From Heyndrickxia ginsengihumi (GTDB lineage Bacteria; Bacillota; Bacilli; Bacillales; Bacillaceae_C): a DNA stretch of 64,000 nt. Below the pieces are notes generated by a model that did no database searches, was not told the DNA's origin, and was given only the letters and a program-made list of their open reading frames with translations. Made by a program: the position numbers and the translations under genes. Where the stretch lies: positions 1 through 64,000 of the forward strand of contig NZ_JAAIWK010000001.1 in the NCBI RefSeq assembly GCF_011008565.1, written 5' to 3'. Shown in pieces: positions 16,700 to 24,876 of the stretch (the stretch's first letter is position 1; the number at the start of each line of letters is the position of its first letter).

Positions 16700-17062
16700 C
16701 TAACCATCTTGTTCGATCTCTTCTAGCATGCTATTTTCTATACGTCTCCTGTTCAAAAATTTAATGGTATCTGCAATAACCTCAGTTATAAACACTTTCC
16801 TCCCTTCTTTATTTTCATAGTATCTCGTTTGAAGTCTTCCTACTATTCCGACGATAGATCCTTTCGTACAATATTTCGCCGTATTCTCTGCAGCTTTATT
16901 CCATAGTGTACATTGAATAAAATCAGTTATAAACTCACCAAATTGGTTTCGATAAGGACGATTTAATGCCAATATAATATTAAGAACCGACTTTCCTTCT
17001 AATGTATAATGGATTTCCGGGTCTTTCGTCAGCCTTCCTACTAATGTGACTTGATTAATCAA
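16700..17062 (-). CDS. ssbB: single-stranded DNA-binding protein SsbB
   Basis: A short SSB (120 residues) consisting of one OB fold (INQVTLVGRLTKDPEIHYT, DFIQCTLWNKAAENTAKYC, GRLQTRYYENKEGRKVF) without the acidic C-terminal tip of housekeeping SsbA. In B. subtilis SsbB protects incoming ssDNA during natural transformation. Start TTG 17062 gives a product colinear with SsbB and has AGGGGG 8-9 nt upstream; GTG 17071 would be too close to the RBS. The upstream region contains a good ComK-type box, so competence regulation is likely. It lies next to ywpF, as in B. subtilis. Confidence 0.9.
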   Translation of the reverse strand: MINQVTLVGRLTKDPEIHYTLEGKSVLNIILALNRPYRNQFGEFITDFIQCTLWNKAAENTAKYCTKGSIVGIVGRLQTRYYENKEGRKVFITEVIADTIKFLNRRRIENSMLEEIEQDG

Positions 17063-17176
17063 TAAGCACACCCCCTTCCTTGATTCATATATTACTCATA
17101 ATCATATTTATCGTAAAATGGGCATGTTCTTCTTTCCGGTACGCTTCTGCCGCAAAAATTACATTTACTTTGATAA

Positions 17177-17220
17177 AAAATGTGTTTTTTTACAGTTTTA
17201 TAATCTTAAAATGTTTTTTA
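17177..17220 (-). promoter_or_regulatory. ComK-type box upstream of ssbB
   Basis: Two AT-boxes of form AAAA-N5-TTTT: AAAATGTGTTTTT (17177-17189, perfect) and AAAATGTTTTTTA (17208-17220, one T short) with an 18-bp gap, one of the three spacings known for ComK boxes (8, 18, 31 bp). The box lies about 115-160 bp upstream of the ssbB start. Confidence 0.6.
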
Positions 17221-17328
17221 TTTATTATTGCAACATTTTTGTGACTTAAATCTAAAGGGGGTATGTGAATTTTCTGATTAAAATGGGAAGAAATCCTGTT
17301 TTGTTATTATCTATTTTGCTAATGAATG

Positions 17329-17337
17329 TGTTATAAT
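17329..17337 (+). promoter_or_regulatory. extended -10 promoter of ywpF
   Basis: TG-T-TATAAT (17329-17337) is an extended -10 element; no good -35 is visible. It lies 28 bp upstream of the ywpF ATG. Confidence 0.5.
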
Positions 17338-17365
17338 TTGGGCAAATAACCTCGGAGGAAAGTGT

Positions 17366-17776
17366 ATGAAAACGTTTAAAATCGTCTCATTACATATTGT
17401 TGAAGCAGATACGCTTAAACCAATCTCTTTCTATGACGGTTTAATCATTAATAAAGAGGATGGAAAAGGCACATGGCTAATTGAAATTTATACACCGCTT
17501 GAATATCATCCGTATTTTCTTGAAGCTGAAGAAAACAAAAGAGCATTGGAAGTGGATGTCGTTATTACGCATGAAAGCAATGATCCTGCTTCATTAACGA
17601 CCAATGTCCGTGGTATTAAAAAATTCCAGGACGCCATGAGCGTCTTATTAGAAGGGCATATTCAGTATCGAAAAAATGATGATCATGTGGAGCAAATTTT
17701 GACTGCATTAGTAAGCGAAGGCTTTCAAGGGAAGGAGCTTGTGCAGGAATTCAAACTTCGTTTAAATCGAAAATAA
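17366..17776 (+). CDS. ywpF: YwpF-like protein
   Basis: A 136-residue soluble protein matching the YwpF family of Bacillus by its opening (MKTFKIVSLHIVEAD), the TWLIEIY segment and position between ssbB and the flhO-flhP/mbl region. It has no signal peptide or catalytic motif that I can name. In B. subtilis it is uncharacterised. GGAGG lies 7-9 nt before the ATG. It converges on the CHY zinc-finger gene. Confidence 0.85.
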   Translation: MKTFKIVSLHIVEADTLKPISFYDGLIINKEDGKGTWLIEIYTPLEYHPYFLEAEENKRALEVDVVITHESNDPASLTTNVRGIKKFQDAMSVLLEGHIQYRKNDDHVEQILTALVSEGFQGKELVQEFKLRLNRK

Positions 17777-17812
17777 TGTGAAGAATCACCCGCACCATAA
17801 AATGATAAAACT

Positions 17813-18148
17813 TTAGCCTTCTACCTCGAAATATAGATGTCTGTGTAAATTACATCCCGGATTAAAGGATGCTTGGCAATTTGGACAATTGGATCGGCAA
17901 TGCAAATATTCGTGAATCGTCAGCTCGTAGCCGCACGCTCCACATAATATGGCTTTCTTATCAAATTGTTCCTTTGGCCATACTTTATGCTTCCCACAAC
18001 CATGCTCCTCGTGGCATTCATAACAAGGGTAGTACGTATTACAACAGTAGAACTTAATCGCAATTCTATCAATTTTTTTATGATAGTGGACACATCGTGT
18101 TTCAGAATCCAATACACTGCCCTTTACTTCATGACCATGTATAATCAT
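17813..18148 (-). CDS. CHY zinc-finger protein
   Basis: A 111-residue Cys/His-rich protein: CVHYHKKIDRIAIKFYCC near the N-terminus, CYECHEEHGCGKH in the middle and CGACGYELTIHEYLHC...CPNCQASFNPGC toward the end. This pattern is the CHY zinc finger (several Zn ions), shared with eukaryotic RCHY1. Bacterial stand-alone members have no established role. AGGGAG precedes the ATG. It is separated by 36 bp from ywpF and 94 bp from fabZ; there is no clear operon link. Confidence 0.85.
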   Translation of the reverse strand: MIIHGHEVKGSVLDSETRCVHYHKKIDRIAIKFYCCNTYYPCYECHEEHGCGKHKVWPKEQFDKKAILCGACGYELTIHEYLHCRSNCPNCQASFNPGCNLHRHLYFEVEG

Positions 18149-18242
18149 CTTAATCTCCCTCTTTTAAAAAAAGGGTGACACTCCATCACAACATTCAGAT
18201 GAACATGTCTCCCTTTATAATTAAACATTCATATAATGAAAG

Positions 18243-18668
18243 CTATTTGCCAAGAGCAAATATTATTTCTGTTTCACAAGCAAGTTCGCCATCTACTGTT
18301 GCAACAGCTTTTGCTTTCCCAATTGGCCCTTTTAAACGCGTCATTTCAACTTCGAGACGTAATTGATCGCCCGGTCTAACTTGACGTTTAAAACGACAAT
18401 TATCAATACCTGCAAACAGTGCTAGTTTCCCGCGGTTTTCTTCTTTTTTTAACATTGCAACTGCTCCTACTTGAGCCAATGCTTCAACAATTAGAACCCC
18501 CGGCATAACAGGATAGTCAGGAAAATGTCCATTAAAAAAGTCTTCGTTTCCTGTAACATTTTTAATTCCAACAGCTCTTTTACCTTCTTCAAATTCAATA
18601 ACTTTATCGATTAATAAAAAAGGATAGCGATGTGGGATAATTTCCTTTATTTGCTGTAAATCTAACAT
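18243..18668 (-). CDS. fabZ: 3-hydroxyacyl-[acyl-carrier-protein] dehydratase FabZ
   Basis: Hot-dog-fold dehydratase (141 residues) of type II fatty acid synthesis, converting 3-hydroxyacyl-ACP to trans-2-enoyl-ACP. Signature [12 protein letters not shown] near the start; catalytic His48 in [12 protein letters not shown] and Glu62 in VEALAQ. ATG 18668 is chosen over the longer frame because AAGGGGG lies 8 nt upstream and the protein then has the usual FabZ length. It lies immediately downstream of flhP on the same strand (46-bp gap), as in several Bacillus genomes. Confidence 0.95.
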   Translation of the reverse strand: MLDLQQIKEIIPHRYPFLLIDKVIEFEEGKRAVGIKNVTGNEDFFNGHFPDYPVMPGVLIVEALAQVGAVAMLKKEENRGKLALFAGIDNCRFKRQVRPGDQLRLEVEMTRLKGPIGKAKAVATVDGELACETEIIFALGK

Positions 18669-18714
18669 AATTAGAACCCCCTTATTTTTTCTGAGGTATT
18701 TCAATCATTCTCTA

Positions 18715-19551
18715 TTATTGGCGCATACTGTTGACCAAACCCATCATTTGATCCGCAATATTAATCGCCCTCGTTTGTAATTGATAAGATCTTTCTGTTT
18801 TAAGCAGATCAGTCATTTCTGTTCCTATATCAACATTTGACTTTTCTAAGGAACCTTGCTCTATAGAAATATTAGCTCGGTTTGCTCCGGTTAAATTCGT
18901 ATAAACATTTGTGAGATTGGTATTTAGATTTTGCGGTAATTTCAATAAATTATTTCCAGCTTGTTCTAGAACTTGAGGATTTTGTACAGAGACAACACCT
19001 AGATTAACACTCGTTGACTGTCCATTTGCATACGTTATTGTCAGTTTCCCATTTTGATCAATATTATATTTTTGAGCATCCTTGTTAAAGGTAATAGCTT
19101 GATCATTTTCATTCAGTATAGGATTCCCGTCGCTATTCACGAGCATCATCTCATTATTCCCTACCGGTGAAACATATAAGGCTCCATCGCGGGTAAATTG
19201 CACATCGTTTTTGCCATTATCTTGGACAAGTACTTTTAAATATTGATTTTCCTTCGTGAAAGCAATATCTAACGAGCGGTCTGTCTGTTCCAAACTTCCT
19301 TGTGCTGTAACCATATCAGACTTCGCAACCTTCGATCCAACACCAATACGAATCCCCGTAGGAGTTAGTCTGCCAGTCTCTTTATTTGAGTCTGGTTGAT
19401 TATTGAACTGCTGTACTAATAAATCCGTAAATGTCGCTTCTTTTTTCTTAAAGCCTGTTGTATCAGAATTGGCTATATTGTTACTGATGATATCAAGCTT
19501 TTTTTGCAACTGACTTAATGAATTTGTAGCTGTAATCATTGATCGATTCAT
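18715..19551 (-). CDS. flhP: flagellar hook-basal body protein FlhP
   Basis: A 278-residue rod/hook-family protein. The N-terminal motif SNNIANSDTTGFKK and the C-terminal segment EQGSLEKSNVDIGTEMTDLL with the QLQTRAINIADQMM helix are the paired coiled ends of FlgF/FlgG-type axial proteins. FlhP belongs to the distal rod in B. subtilis and is exported by the flagellar type III system; no Sec signal is present. GAGGAG lies before the ATG. It follows flhO by 18 bp, forming the flhO-flhP operon outside the main fla/che cluster. Confidence 0.93.
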   Translation of the reverse strand: MNRSMITATNSLSQLQKKLDIISNNIANSDTTGFKKKEATFTDLLVQQFNNQPDSNKETGRLTPTGIRIGVGSKVAKSDMVTAQGSLEQTDRSLDIAFTKENQYLKVLVQDNGKNDVQFTRDGALYVSPVGNNEMMLVNSDGNPILNENDQAITFNKDAQKYNIDQNGKLTITYANGQSTSVNLGVVSVQNPQVLEQAGNNLLKLPQNLNTNLTNVYTNLTGANRANISIEQGSLEKSNVDIGTEMTDLLKTERSYQLQTRAINIADQMMGLVNSMRQ

Positions 19552-19569
19552 GATTTTTTCTCCTCGCTA

Positions 19570-20376
19570 TTAACCATTTACTCTTCCGACATCGTTAACA
19601 GCTTTATTCATACTTTGATCATAAGCTTGTACAACTTTCTGGTTTGCTTCAAAAGTACGATAGGCTGTCATCATATCTGTCATTGTTTGCGATTCATCTA
19701 CATTTGAGGATTCTAAATACCCTTGTTTAATTTGAAAGCCATTCTGTTGATTATAAGCATTAGGCAATGTAGCATTATTTTCAAGATGGTAAAGCCCATC
19801 TCCATCCTTCTCTAATGAGTTTGGATCTTTTGCATAACTAAGCCCAATCCTTGCAATAGCCTGTCCATTTTCAGAAGTAATTTGCCCATCCTCATTTACA
19901 GAAAAGTCAGTGCCATTTACTTGAATTTTATTACCGTTATCATCTAACACATAGTTTCCGCTCGCGGTCGTTAAATACCCTTGTTGATCGACAGAGAAAT
20001 TACCGTCACGTGTATATTTCACTGTACCATCACTTGCTTGCACCGGAAAAAATAATTTACTAGTAGAATCAGTGGAATTATCTTCAATCGCTAAATCGGT
20101 TTTATTATTCGTTTCTTCAAGGCTGCCTTGCTTGAAGAGAGGAGTTGCTTCTTGCATATATACACCTGTTGCAAGTGAACCAATAGATGCCTTCCCAATA
20201 CCTGTCGTACCCTGTTTATCAATGTATTGCATCAGCATCTTTGGAAACGCCCTTAACGAAGATTGGTCGGTCTTATACCCAGGGGTATCCGCATTGGATA
20301 AGTTGTTTGTTGACATATCGATTTTCCGTTGTTGTGCAATCATACCTGAAGCAGCTGTATAAAAACCTCTTAACAT
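19570..20376 (-). CDS. flhO: flagellar hook-basal body protein FlhO
   Basis: A 268-residue paralogue of FlhP: N-terminal RGFYTAASGMIAQQRKID plus STNNLSNADTPGYK (flagellar rod signature), and C-terminal GYLESSNVDESQTMTDMM with a closing helix. It is a rod component by homology. GAGGTGAAG lies 6-8 nt before the ATG. It is the first gene of flhOP, with a hairpin separating it from mbl upstream. Confidence 0.93.
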   Translation of the reverse strand: MLRGFYTAASGMIAQQRKIDMSTNNLSNADTPGYKTDQSSLRAFPKMLMQYIDKQGTTGIGKASIGSLATGVYMQEATPLFKQGSLEETNNKTDLAIEDNSTDSTSKLFFPVQASDGTVKYTRDGNFSVDQQGYLTTASGNYVLDDNGNKIQVNGTDFSVNEDGQITSENGQAIARIGLSYAKDPNSLEKDGDGLYHLENNATLPNAYNQQNGFQIKQGYLESSNVDESQTMTDMMTAYRTFEANQKVVQAYDQSMNKAVNDVGRVNG

Positions 20377-20416
20377 ATGCTCTTCACCTCAAAGAAAGAA
20401 TATAAGAAGAATAAAC

Positions 20417-20444
20417 CAGTAAAAGATGACATCATCTTTTACTG
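20417..20444 (-). terminator. perfect hairpin between mbl and flhO
   Basis: CAGTAAAAGATG (20417-20428) and CATCTTTTACTG (20433-20444) form a perfect 12-bp stem with a 4-nt loop. On the minus strand it follows mbl but has only a mixed tail (GTTTATTC), so termination may be partial and allow readthrough into flhOP. Confidence 0.65.
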
Positions 20445-20469
20445 ATTTATTCTAGTTCATAAAGGCATT

Positions 20470-21471
20470 TTAGCCAAATTTTCTTTTTGAAATCTTATCA
20501 ATATTTTCAAGCATAATTCCTGTCCCAACGGCAACTGAATCCATTGGATTATCCGCTACTAATACCGGCACCTTAATTTCTTCCGCTAAAAGCTGATCAA
20601 TACCGTGTAATAGTGCCCCGCCACCTGTTAAAATAACACCACGATCAATAATATCCGCAGATAGTTCAGGCGGTGTTTTTTCTAATACATTTTTTGTTGC
20701 ATGAACAATAACAGAAACAGATTCGCGTAATGCTTTTTCAATTTCTGTAGAAGTCACCGTAATCGTCCTTGGTAGCCCTGAAACCATATCACGGCCTCTA
20801 ATATCCATTTCTTCGTTACGCCCACCTGGGAATACGGTTCCGATTGTAATTTTTATGTTTTCAGCTGTTCTTTCACCAATGAGCAATTTATACTCTCGTT
20901 TAATGTATTGTAAAATTTCGTTATCAAATTTATCACCGGCCATTTTGATCGATGAACTTGTTACGATATCCCCCATTGATAACACAGCAATATCAGTCGT
21001 TCCCCCACCAATGTCTACAACCATATTACCGCTTGGCTGGAAGATATCCATTCCCGCTCCAATTGCGGCAACTTTAGGTTCTTCTTCTAAATAAACATTT
21101 TTTCCGCCGCTTTTTTCTGCCGCTTCGCGTATAGCTTTTTGCTCCACGCTCGTTATATTAGTTGGACAGCAAATTAAAATGCGGGGCTTAGACAATAAGC
21201 CTTTTACATTTAACTTGTTAATAAAATGTCTTAACATTGTTTCTGTAACGTCGAAGTCAGCAATAACTCCATCTTTAAGTGGTCGAATTGCTACAATATT
21301 TCCTGGGGTTCTCCCCACCATTTTCCTTGCTTCTTCACCAACCGCTAATACTTTGTTCGCATTTTTATCTATAGCTACTACCGAAGGCTCATTTAACACG
21401 ATCCCTTGGCCCTTTACATGTATTAGAACGTTTGCAGTTCCTAAGTCTATCCCAATATCCTTTGCAAACAT
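20470..21471 (-). CDS. mbl: MreB-like actin homologue Mbl
   Basis: A 333-residue bacterial actin that guides lateral wall synthesis in rods. Actin-fold nucleotide motifs are present: FAKDIGIDLGTANVLIHVKG (phosphate 1), VVDIGGGTTDIAVLS (phosphate 2) and GVILTGGGALLHGIDQLL (adenosine). It is identified as Mbl rather than MreB by position directly downstream of spoIIID, as in B. subtilis. AAGGAAGGAG precedes the ATG. Cytoplasmic, acting beneath the membrane. Confidence 0.93.
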   Translation of the reverse strand: MFAKDIGIDLGTANVLIHVKGQGIVLNEPSVVAIDKNANKVLAVGEEARKMVGRTPGNIVAIRPLKDGVIADFDVTETMLRHFINKLNVKGLLSKPRILICCPTNITSVEQKAIREAAEKSGGKNVYLEEEPKVAAIGAGMDIFQPSGNMVVDIGGGTTDIAVLSMGDIVTSSSIKMAGDKFDNEILQYIKREYKLLIGERTAENIKITIGTVFPGGRNEEMDIRGRDMVSGLPRTITVTSTEIEKALRESVSVIVHATKNVLEKTPPELSADIIDRGVILTGGGALLHGIDQLLAEEIKVPVLVADNPMDSVAVGTGIMLENIDKISKRKFG

Positions 21472-21915
21472 GCGTCTGCTCCTTCCTTATTTTTCAATGT
21501 TTTTTGCAAGAACGATTTATCTTAAACCCATCATTATGTCTGTTTTCCCTAATTATCTATTTTATCATATTCTTGTCCAGTTTCGATAAGATTGTTAAAA
21601 ATAATTTTTCTTTCAATAGGACTTTTGACTTTAATTTAAACAGACAACATAAAAACGTTAGTACGATAATGGATTCTCATACGGCTGTCTTTATTTAAGA
21701 TGGGTTTAACTGATAAACTTTCAACAATTAGTGATCGTGCTTTCTTTATTTGAAGATGTTAATACTTAATTAGAGAGATCGTGACACATGAAAAGTATGT
21801 AAAGGGGCTTTTTCGTAACAATAAAAATGGATGCTAAACCGTTTAAAAGGAAGAAGGACCTAGACACTCCATCGATAAAACTGTAAGAGGAGATTCAGGC
21901 CCTAAATCTGTACTA
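21472..21915. other. 444-bp mbl-spoIIID intergenic region
   Basis: The mbl promoter should lie here, but no single consensus stands out. AT-rich text next to mbl gives way to a degenerate stretch (21770-21900) with no gene. No repeat copy was recognised. Confidence 0.4.
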
Positions 21916-22179
21916 TTAATTGCTTTGTAGTTCTTCTTTTTTATATTTTAGTTTTGTTGCTTCTCCTCCTCTTAGATGTCGAATCGATTTATGATAATCA
22001 AGAATATGTTTTACTTCGTTCGCTAAATCTGGATTAATTTCTGGCAGTCTTTCTGTTAAGTCTTTATGGACAGTACTTTTGGACACGCCAAACTCTTTCG
22101 CAATCACACGAACGGTTTTTCTCGTCTCCACGATATACTTTCCAATCTTGATAGTTCTCTCTTTGATGTAATCGTGCAC
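21916..22179 (-). CDS. spoIIID: sporulation transcription factor SpoIIID
   Basis: An 87-residue HTH DNA-binding protein almost identical to B. subtilis SpoIIID: IKERTIKIGKYIVETRKT, then the helix-turn-helix VIAKEFGVSKSTVHKDL and the basic C-terminal helix (HKSIRHLRGGEATKLKYKK) that contacts the minor groove. It activates and represses mother-cell genes of the sigma-E regulon. Start GTG 22179 yields M-HDYIKERT; the longer frame would add 35 unconserved residues. GGGGAGGG lies 8 nt upstream. Confidence 0.96.
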   Translation of the reverse strand: MHDYIKERTIKIGKYIVETRKTVRVIAKEFGVSKSTVHKDLTERLPEINPDLANEVKHILDYHKSIRHLRGGEATKLKYKKEELQSN

Positions 22180-22540
22180 ACTGCTCGCCCTCCCCAAATT
22201 GGATGTGAGGAGTGTGAAATGAGACTCGCTACTCGCAATTCGTACTATATCCCGCAGCCTAATAAGAATAGATTCTAAAGACATGCGACAGAAAGTAAAA
22301 AGACTTTCTGGTATTGCAAGGATTAAACAAGTCTATAACTAAATAAAATAAGTCCAATTAACGATTGCTCACCTCAAACCCTCTCGCTTTTTGCTAAGTT
22401 TGTAACATTTTATTAGCTTGGGTAAAAATATATGCACAATCAAGCAAGAAAGGACAAGATATAGTGAACTTTTTCTCTTTATAAAGCTTGAATTAATGTT
22501 TATTCACTGGATTGTACATGCGGATTACAAAGTCATAACA
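22180..22540. other. spoIIQ-spoIIID intergenic region with hairpin
   Basis: A hairpin CAGAAAGT/ACTTTCTG (22289-22296 and 22303-22310) lies about 110 bp upstream of spoIIID. A sigma-E promoter for spoIIID is expected here; CATATATTTTTACCC (minus strand, near 22425) is a weak candidate. No gene is visible. Confidence 0.4.
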
Positions 22541-22612
22541 AAAAAGTCTGATATCATACCCCAATATTAATTGTTTATATTGGAAGCCTATATGACACCA
22601 GACACTCTTTAT
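22541..22612 (-). terminator. dispersed palindrome acting as spoIIQ terminator
   Basis: Outer arms AAGTCTGATATCAT and ATGACACCAGAC face each other, with an inner stem CCAATAT/ATATTGG. On the minus strand it follows spoIIQ and ends in a T-run. It resembles the elements after ddl (3830) and atpC (35151). Confidence 0.5.
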
Positions 22613-22641
22613 TATTAGATTCACTTTATTGTAATTGTAAA

Positions 22642-23442
22642 TTATTCTCCTGCATTTTCATTAGCAGATGGGGTATTATCGCTGTCAGTATTGTTAGTAG
22701 TTTCTTTTTGGTCAGTGCTTGTGCTTTCATCACTGTTGTTTTTCGGTAATTCAACTGAGCTTAATGGTTTATTAAAGTATGACACTGGATTTACTGCAAT
22801 ATCATCTTTACGAATTTCAAAGTGAAGATGTGTTCCAGCTTCTTTATTTAATTCACTTTGCCCAGCTTTTGCTAATGTTTCACCTTGTTTTACGGAATCT
22901 CCTTCTTTAACAGCAATGTCTTTAACTGATTGATATTCCGTAACAACGCCATTACCATGATCAATTTCAATGACATTTCCTAAAACAGAATCTTCTTTTA
23001 CTTCTGATACTTTTCCGCCCATAGCCGCAACAACGTTAAACGATTTACCATTCTTCATCGTAATATCGATTCCTTGATTTGGTTGGTACGTATTACCATA
23101 TACTACAAGAGCGGCTTCCTGTTCTTTTGCAGAAGCATTTGGATCATAGAATTTCTTTTCAATGCTAGCTAAGCTTGGATGATCAACAGGCATTTTAAAG
23201 TTTTCTATTGCTTTATTTACTTCAATCGCCTCGTTGTCTGATTTGTTTTGTCCTACTAATGCATTGCCATCGTTAGAGAATTTTTCTTTTGCTGAATGGC
23301 TCCCCACTGACTGATACCATAAAATTCCTGCAATAATCAAAGCTGCACTTGCTAAATAGATTGCTGGATATACCCACCGTTTTTTTAAGATATTCTTAAA
23401 ACGCTTTAATTGAGAAGGCTGTTTCTTTTCTTCCTCTCTCAT
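22642..23442 (-). CDS. spoIIQ: forespore engulfment protein SpoIIQ
   Basis: A 266-residue membrane protein: a short cytoplasmic start MREEEKKQPSQ, one transmembrane helix (YPAIYLASAALIIAGILWY), an extracytoplasmic linker and a LytM/M23-type domain, then a Ser/Asn/Thr-rich tail of about 40 residues. It is made in the forespore and pairs with SpoIIIAH across the septum. In the peptidase domain the first zinc motif HxxxD reads NQGID, so the His is replaced, whereas the HLHFEI motif is intact; as in B. subtilis it is probably a non-enzymatic scaffold. ATG 23442 has GAGGTG 6 nt upstream and matches the known N-terminus. Confidence 0.95.
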   Translation of the reverse strand: MREEEKKQPSQLKRFKNILKKRWVYPAIYLASAALIIAGILWYQSVGSHSAKEKFSNDGNALVGQNKSDNEAIEVNKAIENFKMPVDHPSLASIEKKFYDPNASAKEQEAALVVYGNTYQPNQGIDITMKNGKSFNVVAAMGGKVSEVKEDSVLGNVIEIDHGNGVVTEYQSVKDIAVKEGDSVKQGETLAKAGQSELNKEAGTHLHFEIRKDDIAVNPVSYFNKPLSSVELPKNNSDESTSTDQKETTNNTDSDNTPSANENAGE

Positions 23443-23517
23443 TTTCATCACCTCAGCAACCATTGTGAACACATCTTCATAGATTTATACATTTTCATAG
23501 AAAAATTTTTAAAGTAT

Positions 23518-23547
23518 TATATTTCGACAAAAATCTTTATTCTATGC
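23518..23547 (-). promoter_or_regulatory. candidate sigma-F promoter of spoIIQ
   Basis: Minus strand: -35 GCATA (23547-23543), 16-bp gap, then CGAAATATA (23526-23518), resembling the sigma-F -10 GGnnAnAHT with one G missing. The predicted 5' UTR is about 70 nt. spoIIQ belongs to the sigma-F regulon in B. subtilis. Confidence 0.45.
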
Positions 23548-23575
23548 ATGACCACTAAAAAAAAAACAAAAAAAA

Positions 23576-23633
23576 TCTAGCACCATCCTAAAATGATAGG
23601 TAATTTACCATATCTATTTAGGGTGATGCTAGA
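23576..23633 (-). terminator. terminator of spoIID
   Basis: Long imperfect stem: TCTAGCACCATCCTAAA faces TTTAGGGTGATGCTAGA with an AT-rich loop. On the minus strand it is followed by TTTTTTTG and further T residues. Confidence 0.88.
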
Positions 23634-23648
23634 CTTTATTCGTCTTCA

Positions 23649-24659
23649 CTACTTTGTAGCCATTAATTTATTGTTTGCAACTTTTTCTATTGGCACAATA
23701 CTGACACCTTTATAATAATACTTAATAATGCTATCGCAATCTTTTCCCTCTTCTGCCATACCGTTAGCACCATATTGGCTCATACCTACACCGTGCCCAT
23801 ATCCTTTCGTCGTAATGATTAAATGATTACCTTCTTTAGTCCATGTAAAATCCGATGATGGAAGATTAAGCTTTTCCCGAACTTCTCTCCCGGTAAATAT
23901 TTTTCCCCCAATTCTAATTTTAGCTACCCGCTTCCCTGCTGTTCTTGAAAGGACCGTTCCAGTATCATTTGTTAGTGTGACACCTAATTTTTGTTCAACA
24001 TCGGCGATCGGAACCGTTTCCTGCTTTGAAAATTTTGGGGATGATTTATCCCAAGGACTTGGCACGCTTTTTAAATATGGAATTGCATTTGACCAATAAT
24101 CTTCTGCATTTTCAGTGTATCCATTACTAGTGGAGAAGAAAGCTGCATCAATCGGCTTTCCGTTATACACAATCACTTTTCCTTCCGTTTCTTGTACGGC
24201 TTTGTTTATTTTCTCCATTTTTTGATCGTATTGATTCCCCCAGTTTTGTTTCAATTGATCATTACTTAAATATGCCTGATCTGCTACACCATCAGTTACA
24301 TCCGCATTTTCAGGCAAATCACTATTTCCCCCATATAATAAACGGCTAACAATAAATGTGCGTGCCGTTAAAGCCTGTGCTTTTAACGCTTCAAGTTTAA
24401 AATCTGCCGGCATTTCAGCAGCAACAACACCTGCAACATAATTTTCCATCGGTAATGTGTCAATCTTTTTACTTGCAGTTCGATAGACAGTCACTTCAAT
24501 CGTGGATTGATCTTCCTCTACCTTTTTATGTTTCTTTTCTTCACTTAGCTTTCCACTCGCCTCATCTTTTTGGAAAGGTAGAACAATGATAGTAGGTACT
24601 AGAAAGGAAAGGAAGAGTATAAAGATTACAATGATGAAGATAGGTTTAATTGGTTTCAT
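23649..24659 (-). CDS. spoIID: stage II sporulation protein D (lytic transglycosylase)
   Basis: A 336-residue mother-cell protein of the engulfment DMP complex, cleaving glycan strands denuded by SpoIIP. An N-terminal membrane anchor (residues about 5-27, FIIVIFILFLSFLVPTIIV) precedes the SpoIID catalytic domain (LPMENYVAGVVAAEMPADF, LKAQALTARTFIVSR, ending GYGHGVGMSQYGANGMAEEG). Catalytic Glu lies in AAEMPADF. Length is normal. GGAGGC precedes the ATG and a plausible sigma-E promoter lies 40 bp upstream. Confidence 0.96.
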   Translation of the reverse strand: MKPIKPIFIIVIFILFLSFLVPTIIVLPFQKDEASGKLSEEKKHKKVEEDQSTIEVTVYRTASKKIDTLPMENYVAGVVAAEMPADFKLEALKAQALTARTFIVSRLLYGGNSDLPENADVTDGVADQAYLSNDQLKQNWGNQYDQKMEKINKAVQETEGKVIVYNGKPIDAAFFSTSNGYTENAEDYWSNAIPYLKSVPSPWDKSSPKFSKQETVPIADVEQKLGVTLTNDTGTVLSRTAGKRVAKIRIGGKIFTGREVREKLNLPSSDFTWTKEGNHLIITTKGYGHGVGMSQYGANGMAEEGKDCDSIIKYYYKGVSIVPIEKVANNKLMATK

Positions 24660-24698
24660 ACTTGCTGCCTCCGTTTTTAGTTGATAGACCTATTATCA

Positions 24699-24727
24699 AA
24701 CTTATGGGTTTGGACAGGCATTTATGA
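24699..24727 (-). promoter_or_regulatory. candidate sigma-E promoter of spoIID
   Basis: Minus strand: TCATAAAT (-35, 24727-24720), 13-bp gap, CATAAGTT (-10, 24706-24699), close to the sigma-E consensus (KMATATT ... CATACAHT). It would start transcription about 33 bp before the ATG. Confidence 0.45.
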
Positions 24728-24876
24728 TAAAAAAATCCAGCTTGCTACTTTTCCTTTTCCATTCTTACTAGAAAGATTTACGGTTGTCGTAATAAGGAAA
24801 AAATTGCGCAGGGTAAATCAATGTTGTGAGGATAATCTATATCTAGTTAGAACTTTATAGGAGTGTGAATCTTACG

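Noticed and set aside
16700-17071. Longer ssbB start at GTG 17071
   Set aside because: The RBS would nearly abut the codon, and the extra residues do not match SsbB N-termini.
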